Shown one piece after another: positions 17,364 to 25,885 of a DNA stretch of 38,242 bases (position 1 is the stretch's first letter; each line of letters starts with the position of its first letter). The translations under genes were made by a program, and so were the position numbers. The DNA is from Clostridia bacterium (GTDB lineage Bacteria; Bacillota; Clostridia; Peptostreptococcales; JAAYPU01), in the NCBI GenBank assembly GCA_016278615.1, contig JADQBM010000051.1, positions 1-38,242 of the forward strand, read 5' to 3'. The notes beneath the pieces are model-generated. The model was not told the DNA's origin. It searched no databases and saw only the letters and a program-made list of their open reading frames with translations.

Positions 17364-18779
17364 TTAAAATGGACCAAAGTTAGTCATATGGGCAACAGTT
17401 ACAAGGATTGCACCCAATAAGTATTGGAGTAAAATAAGAGGAAGCATCCATTTTGCCCATTTTTCCCAAGGAATTTTAGCCAAAGCCAAACCGGCCATAA
17501 AGTATCCAGATGTTGGGGTAAAGATATTAGATATCCCATCACCCAATTGATACGCTAAAACAGCTGTTTGTCGAGTAACCCCTACCAAATCGGCTAAAGG
17601 TGCCATAATTGGCATGGACACTGCAGCTTGCCCACTTCCAGATGGAATAATGAAATTCAATAAGCATTGGAAAACATACATTCCAAAAGCAGCCATTACA
17701 GAAGGCAACGTAGAGACAGTCGTTGCAATAGAGTATAATATGGTGTCCATGATGCTTCCATCATTCAACACAACTAAGATTGCACGTGCAAAACCAACAA
17801 CCAAAGCACCTCCAGCAAGTGCAGCCATTCCTTCTACCAATTTTTCAGCAAAACCATTGAGGCCTAATTTCCCAACTAATCCAGCAACGATTGCCATTCC
17901 TAAGAACAATGCTGATATTTCTTGAATGTACCATCCATATTGTATAACACCAAATACTAAAAGTGCTATTGTTGCCGCAACAATAGAAAGTACCAGTTTA
18001 TGTGCAGTGGTTAATTCAATCAAAGCGTCTAAATCCAACGTATCTGTTCTTTCTTTATCTTTTTGGTACATAAGACTCTTCGTAGGGTCTTTTTTAACTC
18101 GTCCAGCATACCAATAAACAAAGGAAATTGATAAAGCCAGAAAAATAACATAGGCTATAATACGAAATTGCATTCCTGAAAATAACGGCAACTCTGCAAT
18201 TCCTTGTGCAACTCCCACAGTAAACGGATTCATGAAAGCAGCAGCAAAACCAGCACCTGCACCAATCAATACAATCCCTGCACCTGTTAGGGAGTCAAAT
18301 CCCAAGGCAATGCAAAGGGTAACCATAATAGGAATAAACGGGAGTGTCTCTTCAGCCATTCCAAACACGGCACCTCCCAGGGAAAATGCAATCATGATAA
18401 CGGGTATAATAGCACGTTCTTTCCCTGCCATTTTTTTGGTCAGCGCGCCAATTCCGGCTTCAATTGCACCAGTCCCTTGAACAACAGCAAAGGAACCTCC
18501 AACAATAAAAATGAAAAAGATAATCGAGGCAACTTCTACCATTCCTTTTGGAATAGATTTTAATACATCAAATACGCCTAAAGGTGTTTGGTCAACTTCA
18601 TGATAACTGGTAGGATCGACAACCATTCTTCCCCCGGGTCCTTCAATCATTGCATATTCACCTGCGGGAACAAAATAAGTTAAAATAGCACAAATCACAA
18701 CAACTGCAAGTAAAATGATATAGACATGGGGTACCTTCATTTTTTTCTCAACTTTGATTTCAGTTTCAGAATTACTCAT
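17364..18779 (-). CDS. yfcC: YfcC family C4-dicarboxylate/amino-acid carrier
   Basis: Integral membrane carrier (471 aa) of the YfcC/DcuC-like ion transporter family, with about 12 hydrophobic segments. Family features include YFVPAGEYAMIEGPGGRMVVDP in the first loop (an AGEY-type motif), GMAEETLPFIP, GAGFAAAFMNPFTVGVAQGIAEL, and the re-entrant-loop-like NFIIPSGSGQAAVSMPIMAPLADL. Substrates of the family are poorly defined (C4-dicarboxylates, arginine/ornithine-type exchange or peptides). The neighbouring M20 hydrolase, 81 bases upstream, suggests uptake of the peptide or N-acyl amino acid it cleaves. AGGAGG precedes ATG. Confidence 0.85.
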   Translation of the reverse strand: MSNSETEIKVEKKMKVPHVYIILLAVVVICAILTYFVPAGEYAMIEGPGGRMVVDPTSYHEVDQTPLGVFDVLKSIPKGMVEVASIIFFIFIVGGSFAVVQGTGAIEAGIGALTKKMAGKERAIIPVIMIAFSLGGAVFGMAEETLPFIPIMVTLCIALGFDSLTGAGIVLIGAGAGFAAAFMNPFTVGVAQGIAELPLFSGMQFRIIAYVIFLALSISFVYWYAGRVKKDPTKSLMYQKDKERTDTLDLDALIELTTAHKLVLSIVAATIALLVFGVIQYGWYIQEISALFLGMAIVAGLVGKLGLNGFAEKLVEGMAALAGGALVVGFARAILVVLNDGSIMDTILYSIATTVSTLPSVMAAFGMYVFQCLLNFIIPSGSGQAAVSMPIMAPLADLVGVTRQTAVLAYQLGDGISNIFTPTSGYFMAGLALAKIPWEKWAKWMLPLILLQYLLGAILVTVAHMTNFGPF

Positions 18780-18860
18780 ATTTTTCCTCCTATATTTAGT
18801 AATCTGTCTTTAAAGCCCTTGCCACCTCCTTATCGCTTTCTATTTTCTATTTCATTAAAC

Positions 18861-20075
18861 CTACCCACAAAACTTTATAGCTGATAAAGCATAAACCAAT
18901 GTGGCAGGAATAATATGCGATATTTCTAAATACTCTGATGAGGAATGTGCACTTTCTAAATCACCTGGTCCATAAATAATGGTTGGAATTTTAGCATAAT
19001 TACACAACAATCCCCCATCACTCCATGCTGTAAATGGTACTTGTTTTGGTTTTATTCCTCTAACTTCATAAGTGGCCTCAGATACTATCTCTATAATAGG
19101 ATGGTTTGGATCTATTTCCATCGCTTCATGTATGTATCCCTCTTCCATTAAGCTTACATCCATAACCTTTAGTTGAGCCTGGAATTTCGGGTCCTCATTT
19201 TTTAGTTCATCAGTGATATTTTGAAATTCTTGAATAATATTTGAATATTTCTCTCCAGGTATCCACCGCCTGTCAATCTGCAAGACACAATCTCCCGCAA
19301 CCGTACTAGGCTGGGTCCCCCCTTTAATTAATCCATAATTCAATGAAGAGTTTCCAATAATAGGGTGCTGGTTGCTTTCAACCTTATGAACCAATTCCTC
19401 TTCCACTTTTTGTATGAATTTCATCGCTTTTGTTATGGCATTGATGCCTTCTTTTTGTTTGCCTCCATGAACGGTCTTACCTATAAAGTTAAATTCAAAC
19501 CATTCGAGCCCGCGATGGCCGATGCAAATATCCAATTGAGAGGGTTCTCCCACAATGGCAGCATCTGCAGCAACTTTATCTTTAATCAAAGCCCGAGTGC
19601 CTTCACTTTTTTCTTCTTCATCTATAACCGCAGCGAAAACTATGTCCCCCTTTAGCTTCATACCTGACCGTTTTATGGCTACCATGGCGGACATCATACA
19701 AGCCAAAGCACCTTTCATGTCTACAACCCCGCGTCCAATAAGCTTTGTATCTTGCCGCTCTACTTCTAAAGGATTCCCAGACATATCGTAGGGTGGAACG
19801 GTATCCATATGCCCGGTCAACATAAGGGTCTTTCCCTCACCGGTTCCCTTTAGCCTTGCAACAACGTTACTTCTTCCATCTACTACAGGAATAACCTCAC
19901 ACATTATACCTTCTTTAGAAAAAAATTGGTTGATATACTCCGCTACCCCAGTTTCTTGAGCCTCAACACCCGGATAGCTTGGAATGGCCACCAAATCTTT
20001 TATGAGCTCAATAATAGATTCTAAAGATATTTCTTTCATGATTCTGTCAGTCGTAATGCTAAAATCTTTTTCCAT
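18861..20075 (-). CDS. M20 family peptidase (ArgE/DapE-like)
   Basis: Zinc-dependent amidohydrolase (404 aa) of the ArgE/DapE/ACY1 group. Motifs in order: MLTGHMDTVPPYDM (~85), GRGVVDMKGALAC (~118), IDEEEKSEGT with the catalytic Glu pair (~150), and VGEPSQLDICIGHRG (~175). The lid domain region carries GKTVHGGKQ. The substrate is not evident: N-acyl amino acids or dipeptides are most likely. The ATG at 20075 has GGGGGAT upstream and is preferred over a start five codons earlier. A promoter, operator-like repeats and a CodY-like box lie in front, and the carrier gene follows, so this is probably an inducible nutrient-use operon. Confidence 0.85.
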   Translation of the reverse strand: MEKDFSITTDRIMKEISLESIIELIKDLVAIPSYPGVEAQETGVAEYINQFFSKEGIMCEVIPVVDGRSNVVARLKGTGEGKTLMLTGHMDTVPPYDMSGNPLEVERQDTKLIGRGVVDMKGALACMMSAMVAIKRSGMKLKGDIVFAAVIDEEEKSEGTRALIKDKVAADAAIVGEPSQLDICIGHRGLEWFEFNFIGKTVHGGKQKEGINAITKAMKFIQKVEEELVHKVESNQHPIIGNSSLNYGLIKGGTQPSTVAGDCVLQIDRRWIPGEKYSNIIQEFQNITDELKNEDPKFQAQLKVMDVSLMEEGYIHEAMEIDPNHPIIEIVSEATYEVRGIKPKQVPFTAWSDGGLLCNYAKIPTIIYGPGDLESAHSSSEYLEISHIIPATLVYALSAIKFCG

Positions 20076-20107
20076 AAAAAAATCCCCCATTTAATTACTA
20101 TTTAAAT

Positions 20108-20149
20108 ATGTTCTTCCAATGAACATTAAGTGCATCTAATGAACATGTT
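20108..20149 (-). promoter_or_regulatory. Operator-like repeats downstream of the M20 promoter
   Basis: AATGAACAT occurs at 20118-20126 and 20138-20146, exactly 20 bases apart, and ATGTTC at 20108-20113 forms an inverted pair with the first copy. The second copy also sits in the palindrome AACATGTT. Together they cover the region from the transcription start to about +45. The adjacent IclR-type regulator is the natural candidate to bind here. Confidence 0.5.
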
Positions 20150-20150
20150 T

Positions 20151-20180
20151 ATTATATCACAGGCCTGTTATTGGCTTCAA
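20151..20180 (-). promoter_or_regulatory. Sigma-A-type promoter of the M20-yfcC operon
   Basis: Minus strand: -35 TTGAAG (20175-20180), 18-base spacer, -10 TATAAT (20151-20156), about 75 bases before the M20 start codon. Confidence 0.6.
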
Positions 20181-20194
20181 GGATTAATTGATTA

Positions 20195-20209
20195 TTTTTT
20201 CAGAAAATT
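20195..20209. promoter_or_regulatory. CodY-box-like site
   Basis: TTTTTTCAGAAAATT matches 13 of 15 positions of the CodY consensus AATTTTCWGAAAATT. It lies 15 bases upstream of the -35 hexamer of the M20 promoter. Control by the GTP/branched-chain amino acid sensor would suit a peptide-use operon, but the AT-rich context makes chance matches possible. Confidence 0.4.
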
Positions 20210-20223
20210 TGATTAATCGAAGC

Positions 20224-20250
20224 TAAAAAACATAGCTTTTTCTGCTATGT
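20224..20250 (-). terminator. Terminator of the iclR-type gene
   Basis: Stem ACATAGC/GCTATGT with a 7-base loop, followed by TTTTTAGC on the minus strand, 21 bases past the regulator's stop. It separates the regulator from the operon it probably controls. Confidence 0.7.
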
Positions 20251-20270
20251 TCCTTAATTTTACACATTTG

Positions 20271-21023
20271 CTATGTAATATATTTCGTCATTTCTCTCGC
20301 ATTTTCCAATAGGACTTTTTTATGATGTTCTATTTTATCTTTATAATGTAATCCTTTAATAAATGCTGTTGCAACACACGCTTTCACCTTACCATCTGAG
20401 TTAAAGACCGGAACTCCTACCCCAACCACCAGATCATTTAATGTCTCCTCATCGCTGATTACAAAACCTTGTTCTCTTATTCTTTGATATTCCTCCATGA
20501 TTTCTTCTGGATCTGTTAGAGTATTTGGATAAAGCTTTTCAAATTTTTCTACATGTAGTAGCTCTCGAACTCTCTCCTGGTCATAATAAGCCATGAGACA
20601 TTTTCCGTAGCACCCTCTATTCATAGGGTAAAAGATACCCGCGTGATAATTCAATTTTAAATACTGGTGAAATTCTATTTCAAAAAGGGAAATCACTCTT
20701 TCGCCATCTCTCACAGCATATCCCACAGATTCTTCCGTACTTTTAGAGATGCGATTTAAGATTTCTAATATCTTACTTTCATAATGATAATTATTCAGAT
20801 AAATATTTCCCATATGATAGAGTGTAGGGCCTATTTTATATTTTTTAGTCCCTTCATCTCGAATAACATATCCTTTACTCAATAGCTCTGCTAATATCCG
20901 ATGGACCGTGGTTCTGTTGATTTTGGACAAATGACTTAATTCGCCTATTTTGTATTCGTAAGGTTCCTGACTAAGAATTTCTAAAACCTCCGTAATTTTT
21001 TCAAGGCTTGTCAGCTTCTCCAT
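20271..21023 (-). CDS. IclR family transcriptional regulator
   Basis: DNA-binding regulator (250 aa) with an N-terminal winged helix-turn-helix (~8-65; IGELSHLSKINRTTVHRILAELLSKGYV) and a C-terminal IclR effector-binding domain (~75-250; includes RGCYGKCLMAYY and GVGVPVFNSDGKVKACVATAF). IclR proteins usually bind a small metabolite and control a neighbouring catabolic operon. The M20-yfcC operon lies directly downstream in the same direction, with repeat sites over its start, so it is the likely target. AAAGGGGAT precedes ATG. Confidence 0.88.
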   Translation of the reverse strand: MEKLTSLEKITEVLEILSQEPYEYKIGELSHLSKINRTTVHRILAELLSKGYVIRDEGTKKYKIGPTLYHMGNIYLNNYHYESKILEILNRISKSTEESVGYAVRDGERVISLFEIEFHQYLKLNYHAGIFYPMNRGCYGKCLMAYYDQERVRELLHVEKFEKLYPNTLTDPEEIMEEYQRIREQGFVISDEETLNDLVVGVGVPVFNSDGKVKACVATAFIKGLHYKDKIEHHKKVLLENAREMTKYIT

Positions 21024-21111
21024 TCCCTATCCCCTTTCCTCTTTTTATCAAAACAAAGACACATCTATTCTCCTATACTTTCGTGAAATTGTAAACTGCA
21101 AAAAAGAAACA

Positions 21112-21138
21112 AAATAAAAAACTCCCCGTACAGGGGAG
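21112..21138 (-). terminator. Terminator of the metY-metA operon
   Basis: Stem CTCCCC / GGGGAG with TGTA-type loop, followed by TTTTTTATTTTG on the minus strand, 13 bases past the metA stop. Confidence 0.85.
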
Positions 21139-21150
21139 GGCGTTGTACTA

Positions 21151-22071
21151 TTACAGAGGAGATAATGTATTAATTTCATAAGGTGTTTCTTGATAAACGT
21201 AGTTCAGCCAATTTGAGAAAAAAAGACTTGCATGACTGCGCCATCTTATAACAATTTCGTTCTCAGGATTTTCATTTCTAAAATAATTTATGGGCACCTG
21301 AATATCGATTCCTTTTTTGATGTCTCTCTCATACTCCATCTGTAAAGAGTCTCTATCATATTCAGAATGACCTTGTACGAAAATTTGTCTATTGTCCTTT
21401 GTAGCGATAATATGCGGACCTGCTTGTTCCGACTCTGCGAGGATATCTAAAGCTGAGACTTTAAGAATGTTCTCGCTTTTAATCTGAGTATACCTGGAAT
21501 GAGGTACGAAAAACTCTTCATCAAATCCTCTTAATAACTCGGACTTGGGATTATTAACTTTATGAGGAAAAACACCGAATAATTTTTTATCCAATGGATA
21601 TTTATCAATCCCATAATGATAATATAATCCTGCTTGGGCACCCCAACAGATATGTAGGGTACTAAAGACATTGCTCTTAGAATATTCCATCAGCTCAGAC
21701 AATTCATCCCAGTAGTCAATCTCCTCGTAGGGTAAAGTCTCCACTGGCGCACCTGTGATAATCATCCCATCGAATTTCTGATTCTTTATTTCATCATAAG
21801 TTTTATAAAAATTATCCAGATGGTCTTGTCTTGTGCTCTTTGTCTCATGTGTGTCCATATGAAGAAGCTGCATTTCAACTTGAAGAGGCGTGTTGGCTAA
21901 CATCCTAACCAATTGCGTCTCAGTCACTTCCTTTGCAGGCATTAAATTAACAATCGCAATACGCAAAGGCCGAATATCCTGATGGGCTGCTCTGAGTTCA
22001 TTCATGACAAAAACATTTTCTTCAGTTAATACCTTATAGGCAGGTAACCTTTCCGGCACAACAATGGGCAT
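21151..22071 (-). CDS. metA: Homoserine O-acetyltransferase (MetA family)
   Basis: Activates homoserine for methionine synthesis (306 aa). The catalytic Cys is at residue 142 in [10 protein letters not shown], and the His/Glu pair is in QGHSEYDR. Residue 111 is Glu ([11 protein letters not shown]). In the characterised Bacillus cereus enzyme this Glu directs use of acetyl-CoA, whereas Gly at the same place is found in the succinyl-CoA-using E. coli enzyme. The acetyl specificity also fits the next gene, an O-acetylhomoserine sulfhydrylase. The start is the ATG at 22071 ([16 protein letters not shown] eight bases upstream); a GTG three codons earlier is ruled less likely by family alignment. 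Confidence 0.92.
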   Translation of the reverse strand: MPIVVPERLPAYKVLTEENVFVMNELRAAHQDIRPLRIAIVNLMPAKEVTETQLVRMLANTPLQVEMQLLHMDTHETKSTRQDHLDNFYKTYDEIKNQKFDGMIITGAPVETLPYEEIDYWDELSELMEYSKSNVFSTLHICWGAQAGLYYHYGIDKYPLDKKLFGVFPHKVNNPKSELLRGFDEEFFVPHSRYTQIKSENILKVSALDILAESEQAGPHIIATKDNRQIFVQGHSEYDRDSLQMEYERDIKKGIDIQVPINYFRNENPENEIVIRWRSHASLFFSNWLNYVYQETPYEINTLSPL

Positions 22072-22155
22072 AGGTCTCACTCCTTTTTAATTATGAATTA
22101 AGATTAAGTCTAAGGGTAAGTTAAAAATTAAGTATTTACTAATAAATCAACCCTC

Positions 22156-22187
22156 AACTTACACTACTCCGAAGGAGTTATTTAAAC
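22156..22187 (-). repeat. Short dispersed 3'-UTR hairpin repeat (copy after metY)
   Basis: A 23-base identical segment (22156-22178) recurs at 33459-33481 in opposite window orientation, but in the same orientation relative to the upstream gene. It contains the hairpin ACTCC-TTC-GGAGT followed by AGTGTAAGTT. Here it lies about 20-40 bases past the metY stop. Confidence 0.65.
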
Positions 22188-22196
22188 TTAAGCTTA

Positions 22197-23480
22197 TTAT
22201 TTTTTCACTGCCTTCAGCGCCATATCGAAATCTTCAATAATATCCTTAATACTTTCAATACCAACAGAAACCCTGACCAAATCCGGTGCTACACCAGATG
22301 CAATCTGTTCAGCTTCAGAAAGTTGCCTGTGGGTTGTGCTCGCTGGATGTAAAATTGAAGTTCTCGCATCCCCTAAATGAACCACCAATGACGTTAATTT
22401 CAAATGCTTTATCAATTCCTTTCCAGCTTCTGATCCTCCTTTAATTCCAAAAGTCAAAATCCCACTGGCCCCGTTGGGCAAATATTTTTTCGCCAAAGCA
22501 TATTCATCCAGGTTAGGAAGGAGCGGGTATTTGACCCAGCTTATACTTTCATGATTTTCAAGAAACTCTGCCAACTCAAGGGCATTGGCACTATGTCTTT
22601 CCATACGCAAATGAAGGGTCTCCAATCCTAAATGAGAAAGAAAAGCATTAAATGGACTCATAACAGTCCCGAAATCCCTCAAGAGTTGCACTCTTGCCTT
22701 AACAATATAAGCACTTTCCTTAAATCGCTCATAATATCTTAAACCATGATAGCTTTCATCCGGCTCTACGAGTCCTGGAAATTTTCCATTGTCCCAATTA
22801 AAATTACCGCCGTCAATAATGACACCTCCAATGCTGGTTGCATGCCCATCTGTATATTTGGTTGTAGAGTGCAATATAATATTTGCACCATGTTCAAAAG
22901 GCTTACATAAGAATGGTGTTGCCAGAGTATTGTCAACAATAAATGGGACGTCCAATGCTTTTGACACTTGAGAAAACTTATCAAAATCCAAAATGTTTAA
23001 ACCTGGGTTTCCAATTGTCTCTCCAAATATAGCCTTTGTATTGGGTTTGGCTGCTTTTAATATTTTTTCCATGCTATCTGTGGGTCTTACAAAGGTTACT
23101 TCTATTCCAAGCTTTCTTAAAGATACATTAAACAAGTTATATGTTCCGCCATAAATAGTAGAAGAAGAAATAATATGATCACCTGCACTACATATATTAA
23201 GCATGGCAAGCATTGAAGCAGACTGTCCTGAAGCAGTCGCAACAGCACCAACGCCTCCTTCTAATAAGGCCATTTTCCCTTCAAACTCGCAAACAGTGGG
23301 ATTACTTATTCTTGAATACATATGTCCATCAACGGTTAAATCAAACAACCCCGCAACGACATCTGAATCATAATACTTGTAAGTGGTACTTTGTACAATA
23401 GGCAATACTCTGGGTTCTCCTGATTTTGGATCATAAGTTCCTTGGACACACTGGGTCTCTACCTGAGATTTTTTTTCCAT
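22197..23480 (-). CDS. metY: O-acetylhomoserine sulfhydrylase / aminocarboxypropyltransferase
   Basis: PLP enzyme of the Cys/Met metabolism family (427 aa) that makes homocysteine (or methionine) from O-acetylhomoserine and sulfide (or methanethiol). Visible motifs: STTYKYYDSD and HMYSRISNPTVCEFE at the N-terminal end, ATASGQSAS, the FGETIGNPGLNILD cofactor region, and the PLP lysine in HSTTKYTDGHATSIGG (~205). AGGAGG precedes ATG. It is transcribed from a strong promoter through a SAM-I riboswitch, so it should be off when SAM is high. metA follows 125 bases downstream with no separate riboswitch. Confidence 0.93.
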   Translation of the reverse strand: MEKKSQVETQCVQGTYDPKSGEPRVLPIVQSTTYKYYDSDVVAGLFDLTVDGHMYSRISNPTVCEFEGKMALLEGGVGAVATASGQSASMLAMLNICSAGDHIISSSTIYGGTYNLFNVSLRKLGIEVTFVRPTDSMEKILKAAKPNTKAIFGETIGNPGLNILDFDKFSQVSKALDVPFIVDNTLATPFLCKPFEHGANIILHSTTKYTDGHATSIGGVIIDGGNFNWDNGKFPGLVEPDESYHGLRYYERFKESAYIVKARVQLLRDFGTVMSPFNAFLSHLGLETLHLRMERHSANALELAEFLENHESISWVKYPLLPNLDEYALAKKYLPNGASGILTFGIKGGSEAGKELIKHLKLTSLVVHLGDARTSILHPASTTHRQLSEAEQIASGVAPDLVRVSVGIESIKDIIEDFDMALKAVKK

Positions 23481-23541
23481 AATAATGGCCTCCTCTTATT
23501 AAAATTCTGAAGTATTAAGTTTAAATATTGTTGTAAAATTA

Positions 23542-23590
23542 GTCCAAGTTATACTTCAACTTATACTTCAACTTCAACTTCAACTAATAC
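23542..23590 (-). repeat. Hexanucleotide tract in the metY leader
   Basis: Repeats of (G)TTGAA / TATAAGTTGAAG type fill the space between the riboswitch terminator and the metY ribosome binding site. Its effect is unknown; length changes here would not disturb the riboswitch. Confidence 0.55.
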
Positions 23591-23597
23591 CGTAACT

Positions 23598-23742
23598 AAA
23601 AAACCGCTTCTGGATAAGAAGCGGCATTACTTTTAAAACTGCTGCTCTTATCTTTCAGGATTATTCCTGCTGGAATTGGCACATTGCTGAATCAGCTGTT
23701 GCCGGGTTTCATAGGGCCAGTCCCTCCACCTCTCTTGATAAG
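23598..23742 (-). ncRNA. SAM-I (S-box) riboswitch with intrinsic terminator
   Basis: On the minus strand, the P1 strands CTTATC / GATAAG (23737-23742 and 23647-23652) enclose the classic S-box core: GAGAGGTGGAGGGACTGGCC, then AAACCCGGCAACAG, GTGCCAATTCC and CTGAAAGATAAG. The expression platform follows: stem CCGCTTCT/AGAAGCGG (23604-23624) and TTTTTT (23598-23603). SAM binding should favour this terminator and switch off metY-metA. Confidence 0.95.
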
Positions 23743-23771
23743 ATTGTATATTTCTTATTTAATTAAATAGA

Positions 23772-23800
23772 ATTCTAACCCAAAAATATTTTTGTGTCAA
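23772..23800 (-). promoter_or_regulatory. Promoter of the SAM riboswitch-metY-metA transcript
   Basis: Minus strand: -35 TTGACA (23795-23800), 17-base spacer, -10 TAGAAT (23772-23777), about 25-30 bases before the aptamer's P1 stem. Confidence 0.8.
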
Positions 23801-23841
23801 GGCAATCTGCAACTTATTTCTATGGTTCTTAGATATTTTAT

Positions 23842-24396
23842 TCAATATCTTTCATTAACATACTTTTCAATAATAGATTTTTTAGGGATAAGAGAAAAAA
23901 CATTTTCTCTTATTAATTCTTCACGCACTCCAGGATTTATAGAGTGCAATATTGTATTGTCGTAATCTTTCAGAACAATCTCAAAAAGGCGATCCTTTAA
24001 AGCAAGGGATTTAACTTTGATATAATAAGCTTCTACATTTTCATAATCTAAAAATCTTAACAGTTTTAAAACGGTTTCATCTTTCTTTCTATAAAAGTGA
24101 GCCGTCTTATTCCTATATCTTTCTGCCACTTCAGGATGTTTCTCAATAATTTTATTTTCCTTGGATTTCATGTGGGCGTATTTCGCCATCACATTATAAT
24201 ATTGGTAATTATAAATGCCCTTTTCAAAAGAATCGATCCTATGAACGAAAGGTTTAAGGTCAAGTCTTACGATGAAATCATATTGTTCTTCTATGAACTC
24301 TTTTTTGTTTATATCTCCTTTTTTGAACAAATCAATTAATGCATCTCTATTAGAAAAAAACTTATCAAAAGTCGTTTCATGAACTCTATTTACCAT
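23842..24396 (-). CDS. Conserved-looking hypothetical protein
   Basis: Soluble, charged, mostly helical protein of 184 aa (MVNRVHETTFDKFF...). I do not recognise a characterised domain. Features are Lys/Glu-rich helices, a cluster of aromatic residues (IYNYQYYNVMAKYAHMK) and no signal peptide, cysteine motif or membrane segment. I place the start at the ATG at 24396 (GGTGGTG upstream); an ATG five codons earlier overlaps the previous stop codon (TAATG) but has no visible Shine-Dalgarno. Last gene of the operon with a nitroreductase and a metallophosphoesterase. Confidence 0.7.
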   Translation of the reverse strand: MVNRVHETTFDKFFSNRDALIDLFKKGDINKKEFIEEQYDFIVRLDLKPFVHRIDSFEKGIYNYQYYNVMAKYAHMKSKENKIIEKHPEVAERYRNKTAHFYRKKDETVLKLLRFLDYENVEAYYIKVKSLALKDRLFEIVLKDYDNTILHSINPGVREELIRENVFSLIPKKSIIEKYVNERY

Positions 24397-24410
24397 GATA
24401 AACACCACCA

Positions 24411-25100
24411 TTATATTATTCTAAAAGGTTTACACTGAAGATAGTCGCATGAAACCAGGTGGTATTCCACGCCATTTTTAAGACCCTGTAATCCAGCACG
24501 ATAATAATTTTTGCCATGCAAATGGGCATATATGACTCTTTCCACACCATAAGCCTCCGCCAATTGGATAAATCCAGACACTTCATGCTTTTCATTAGTA
24601 GGGGGATAATGCATCATAATGATTCGCTTTGCCCATTTTTCCTTAGCCGCTTGTTCAAGGGAGAGCTCTAATCTAAGAATTTCCCTTTCATATATCTTCT
24701 GATCATGCTTGGTAAAATTGGTATCGTTTGGGCAAAGCCAACCTCTTGTACCACATATGGCATAATCTTCAAATGTGCTAAATGAATTCTGAATAAAACA
24801 TAAATTTGGATGAGCGTCCTTCAACTTACCGATGGATTGCCACCAATAGTCATGATTCCCTTTTACTAATATTTTTCGACCAGGCAACGCATTAAGCCAC
24901 TCCAAGTCCAGGCAAGCCTCTTCTAAGGTTAATGCCCAAGAAACATCTCCGGGAATTAGTACCGTATCTGTATCTTTAATCATTTCAAGCCAGGCTTTTT
25001 TAACTCTTTCTGTATGATTTTCCCATTGATCTCCAAAGATATCCATGGGTTTTTCCAAGGCAAAGGACAAATGTAAATCTCCTATTGCAAACAAGGCCAA
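24411..25100 (-). CDS. Metallophosphoesterase
   Basis: Calcineurin-like phosphoesterase (229 aa) with the metal-binding series GDLHLS (~7-12), PGDVSW (~50), GNHDYWW (~81), MMHYPP (~164) and HLHGKNYY (~194). Substrate unknown. The likely start codon is TTG at 25100, with a GGGGGTGA site close upstream; no suitable in-frame ATG is near. It lies 38 bases after the nitroreductase and directly before the hypothetical gene. Confidence 0.85.
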   Translation of the reverse strand: MALFAIGDLHLSFALEKPMDIFGDQWENHTERVKKAWLEMIKDTDTVLIPGDVSWALTLEEACLDLEWLNALPGRKILVKGNHDYWWQSIGKLKDAHPNLCFIQNSFSTFEDYAICGTRGWLCPNDTNFTKHDQKIYEREILRLELSLEQAAKEKWAKRIIMMHYPPTNEKHEVSGFIQLAEAYGVERVIYAHLHGKNYYRAGLQGLKNGVEYHLVSCDYLQCKPFRII

Positions 25101-25138
25101 TTCATCACCCCCTGCACTTGCTATTGCAAGCTCTCTCT

Positions 25139-25771
25139 TTACTCTATGACAGTCATGATTTCTTCTACGTTTTTTTTAGGAGGACTCTTTCTTTCGCCAT
25201 CTGGGACACCAATTGGCAATAATGCAACTAACATGTACCCTTCTTTATTAAATCCCAAGGCCTTCTCAATCTCATCCCCTGAATGATTTGGACTCGTCAT
25301 CCAGCATCCTCCGTATCCCATGTCTACTGCTGCTAAAAGAAGATTCTCAATGGCAGCACCTATACTTTGAATGCCAGGATTTGCCTTCATAAGCCTTTCA
25401 AGTTTTTCAGGTGAGGCTTTGGTTTGTAAAAGCTCTTTATATCCTTCCGGAACATATTCTCCTGCATAAACAGCAATCACAACAGGCGCCTTCCTAAAGA
25501 AGGTTGCAAACCTCGAAAATTTATTAAACTTCTCAGCTTTTTCAGGGGGTAGTTCTGAGGAGATATCTGAGATGCTCTTTTCAACCCCTTCTGCCATTTT
25601 TGAAATAATATCCTTATTCTTAACCGCAACAAAATGCCAATTTTGAGAATTTTTACCCGAAGGTGCATTTCCCGCCGCCTCAATCATTTTTTTCAAATCT
25701 TCTACTGGTACCTCTTGGTCTTTAAACTTCCTAACACTATATCTTTTCAATATTAACTCAGAATAATTCAT
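25139..25771 (-). CDS. Nitroreductase family protein
   Basis: FMN-dependent NAD(P)H oxidoreductase (210 aa). Family signs are the N-terminal KRYSVRKFKDQEVP, the FMN-contact AAGNAPSGKNSQNWHFV, and IENLLLAAVDMGYGGCWM followed by LPIGVPDG near the end. The physiological substrate cannot be read from sequence. The start is the ATG at 25771 with AAAGGAG seven bases upstream. First gene of a three-gene operon. Confidence 0.87.
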   Translation of the reverse strand: MNYSELILKRYSVRKFKDQEVPVEDLKKMIEAAGNAPSGKNSQNWHFVAVKNKDIISKMAEGVEKSISDISSELPPEKAEKFNKFSRFATFFRKAPVVIAVYAGEYVPEGYKELLQTKASPEKLERLMKANPGIQSIGAAIENLLLAAVDMGYGGCWMTSPNHSGDEIEKALGFNKEGYMLVALLPIGVPDGERKSPPKKNVEEIMTVIE

Positions 25772-25885
25772 ACACTTTCTCCTTTCAATCTTATTCATTC
25801 TCTTTTGAAGATAACAGATAACAGATAATAGATAATAGTTAAGGTTGATTTTGCTATACTTAGGGCAAAATCTCTAATCTCTTCT

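Noticed and set aside
23676-23692. Sigma-54 -24-like TTGGCAC sequence
   Set aside because: It is part of the SAM riboswitch core (antisense) and has no TTGC at the right spacing; other TGGCAC occurrences I noticed (near 12853 and 14461) also lack a proper -12 element.
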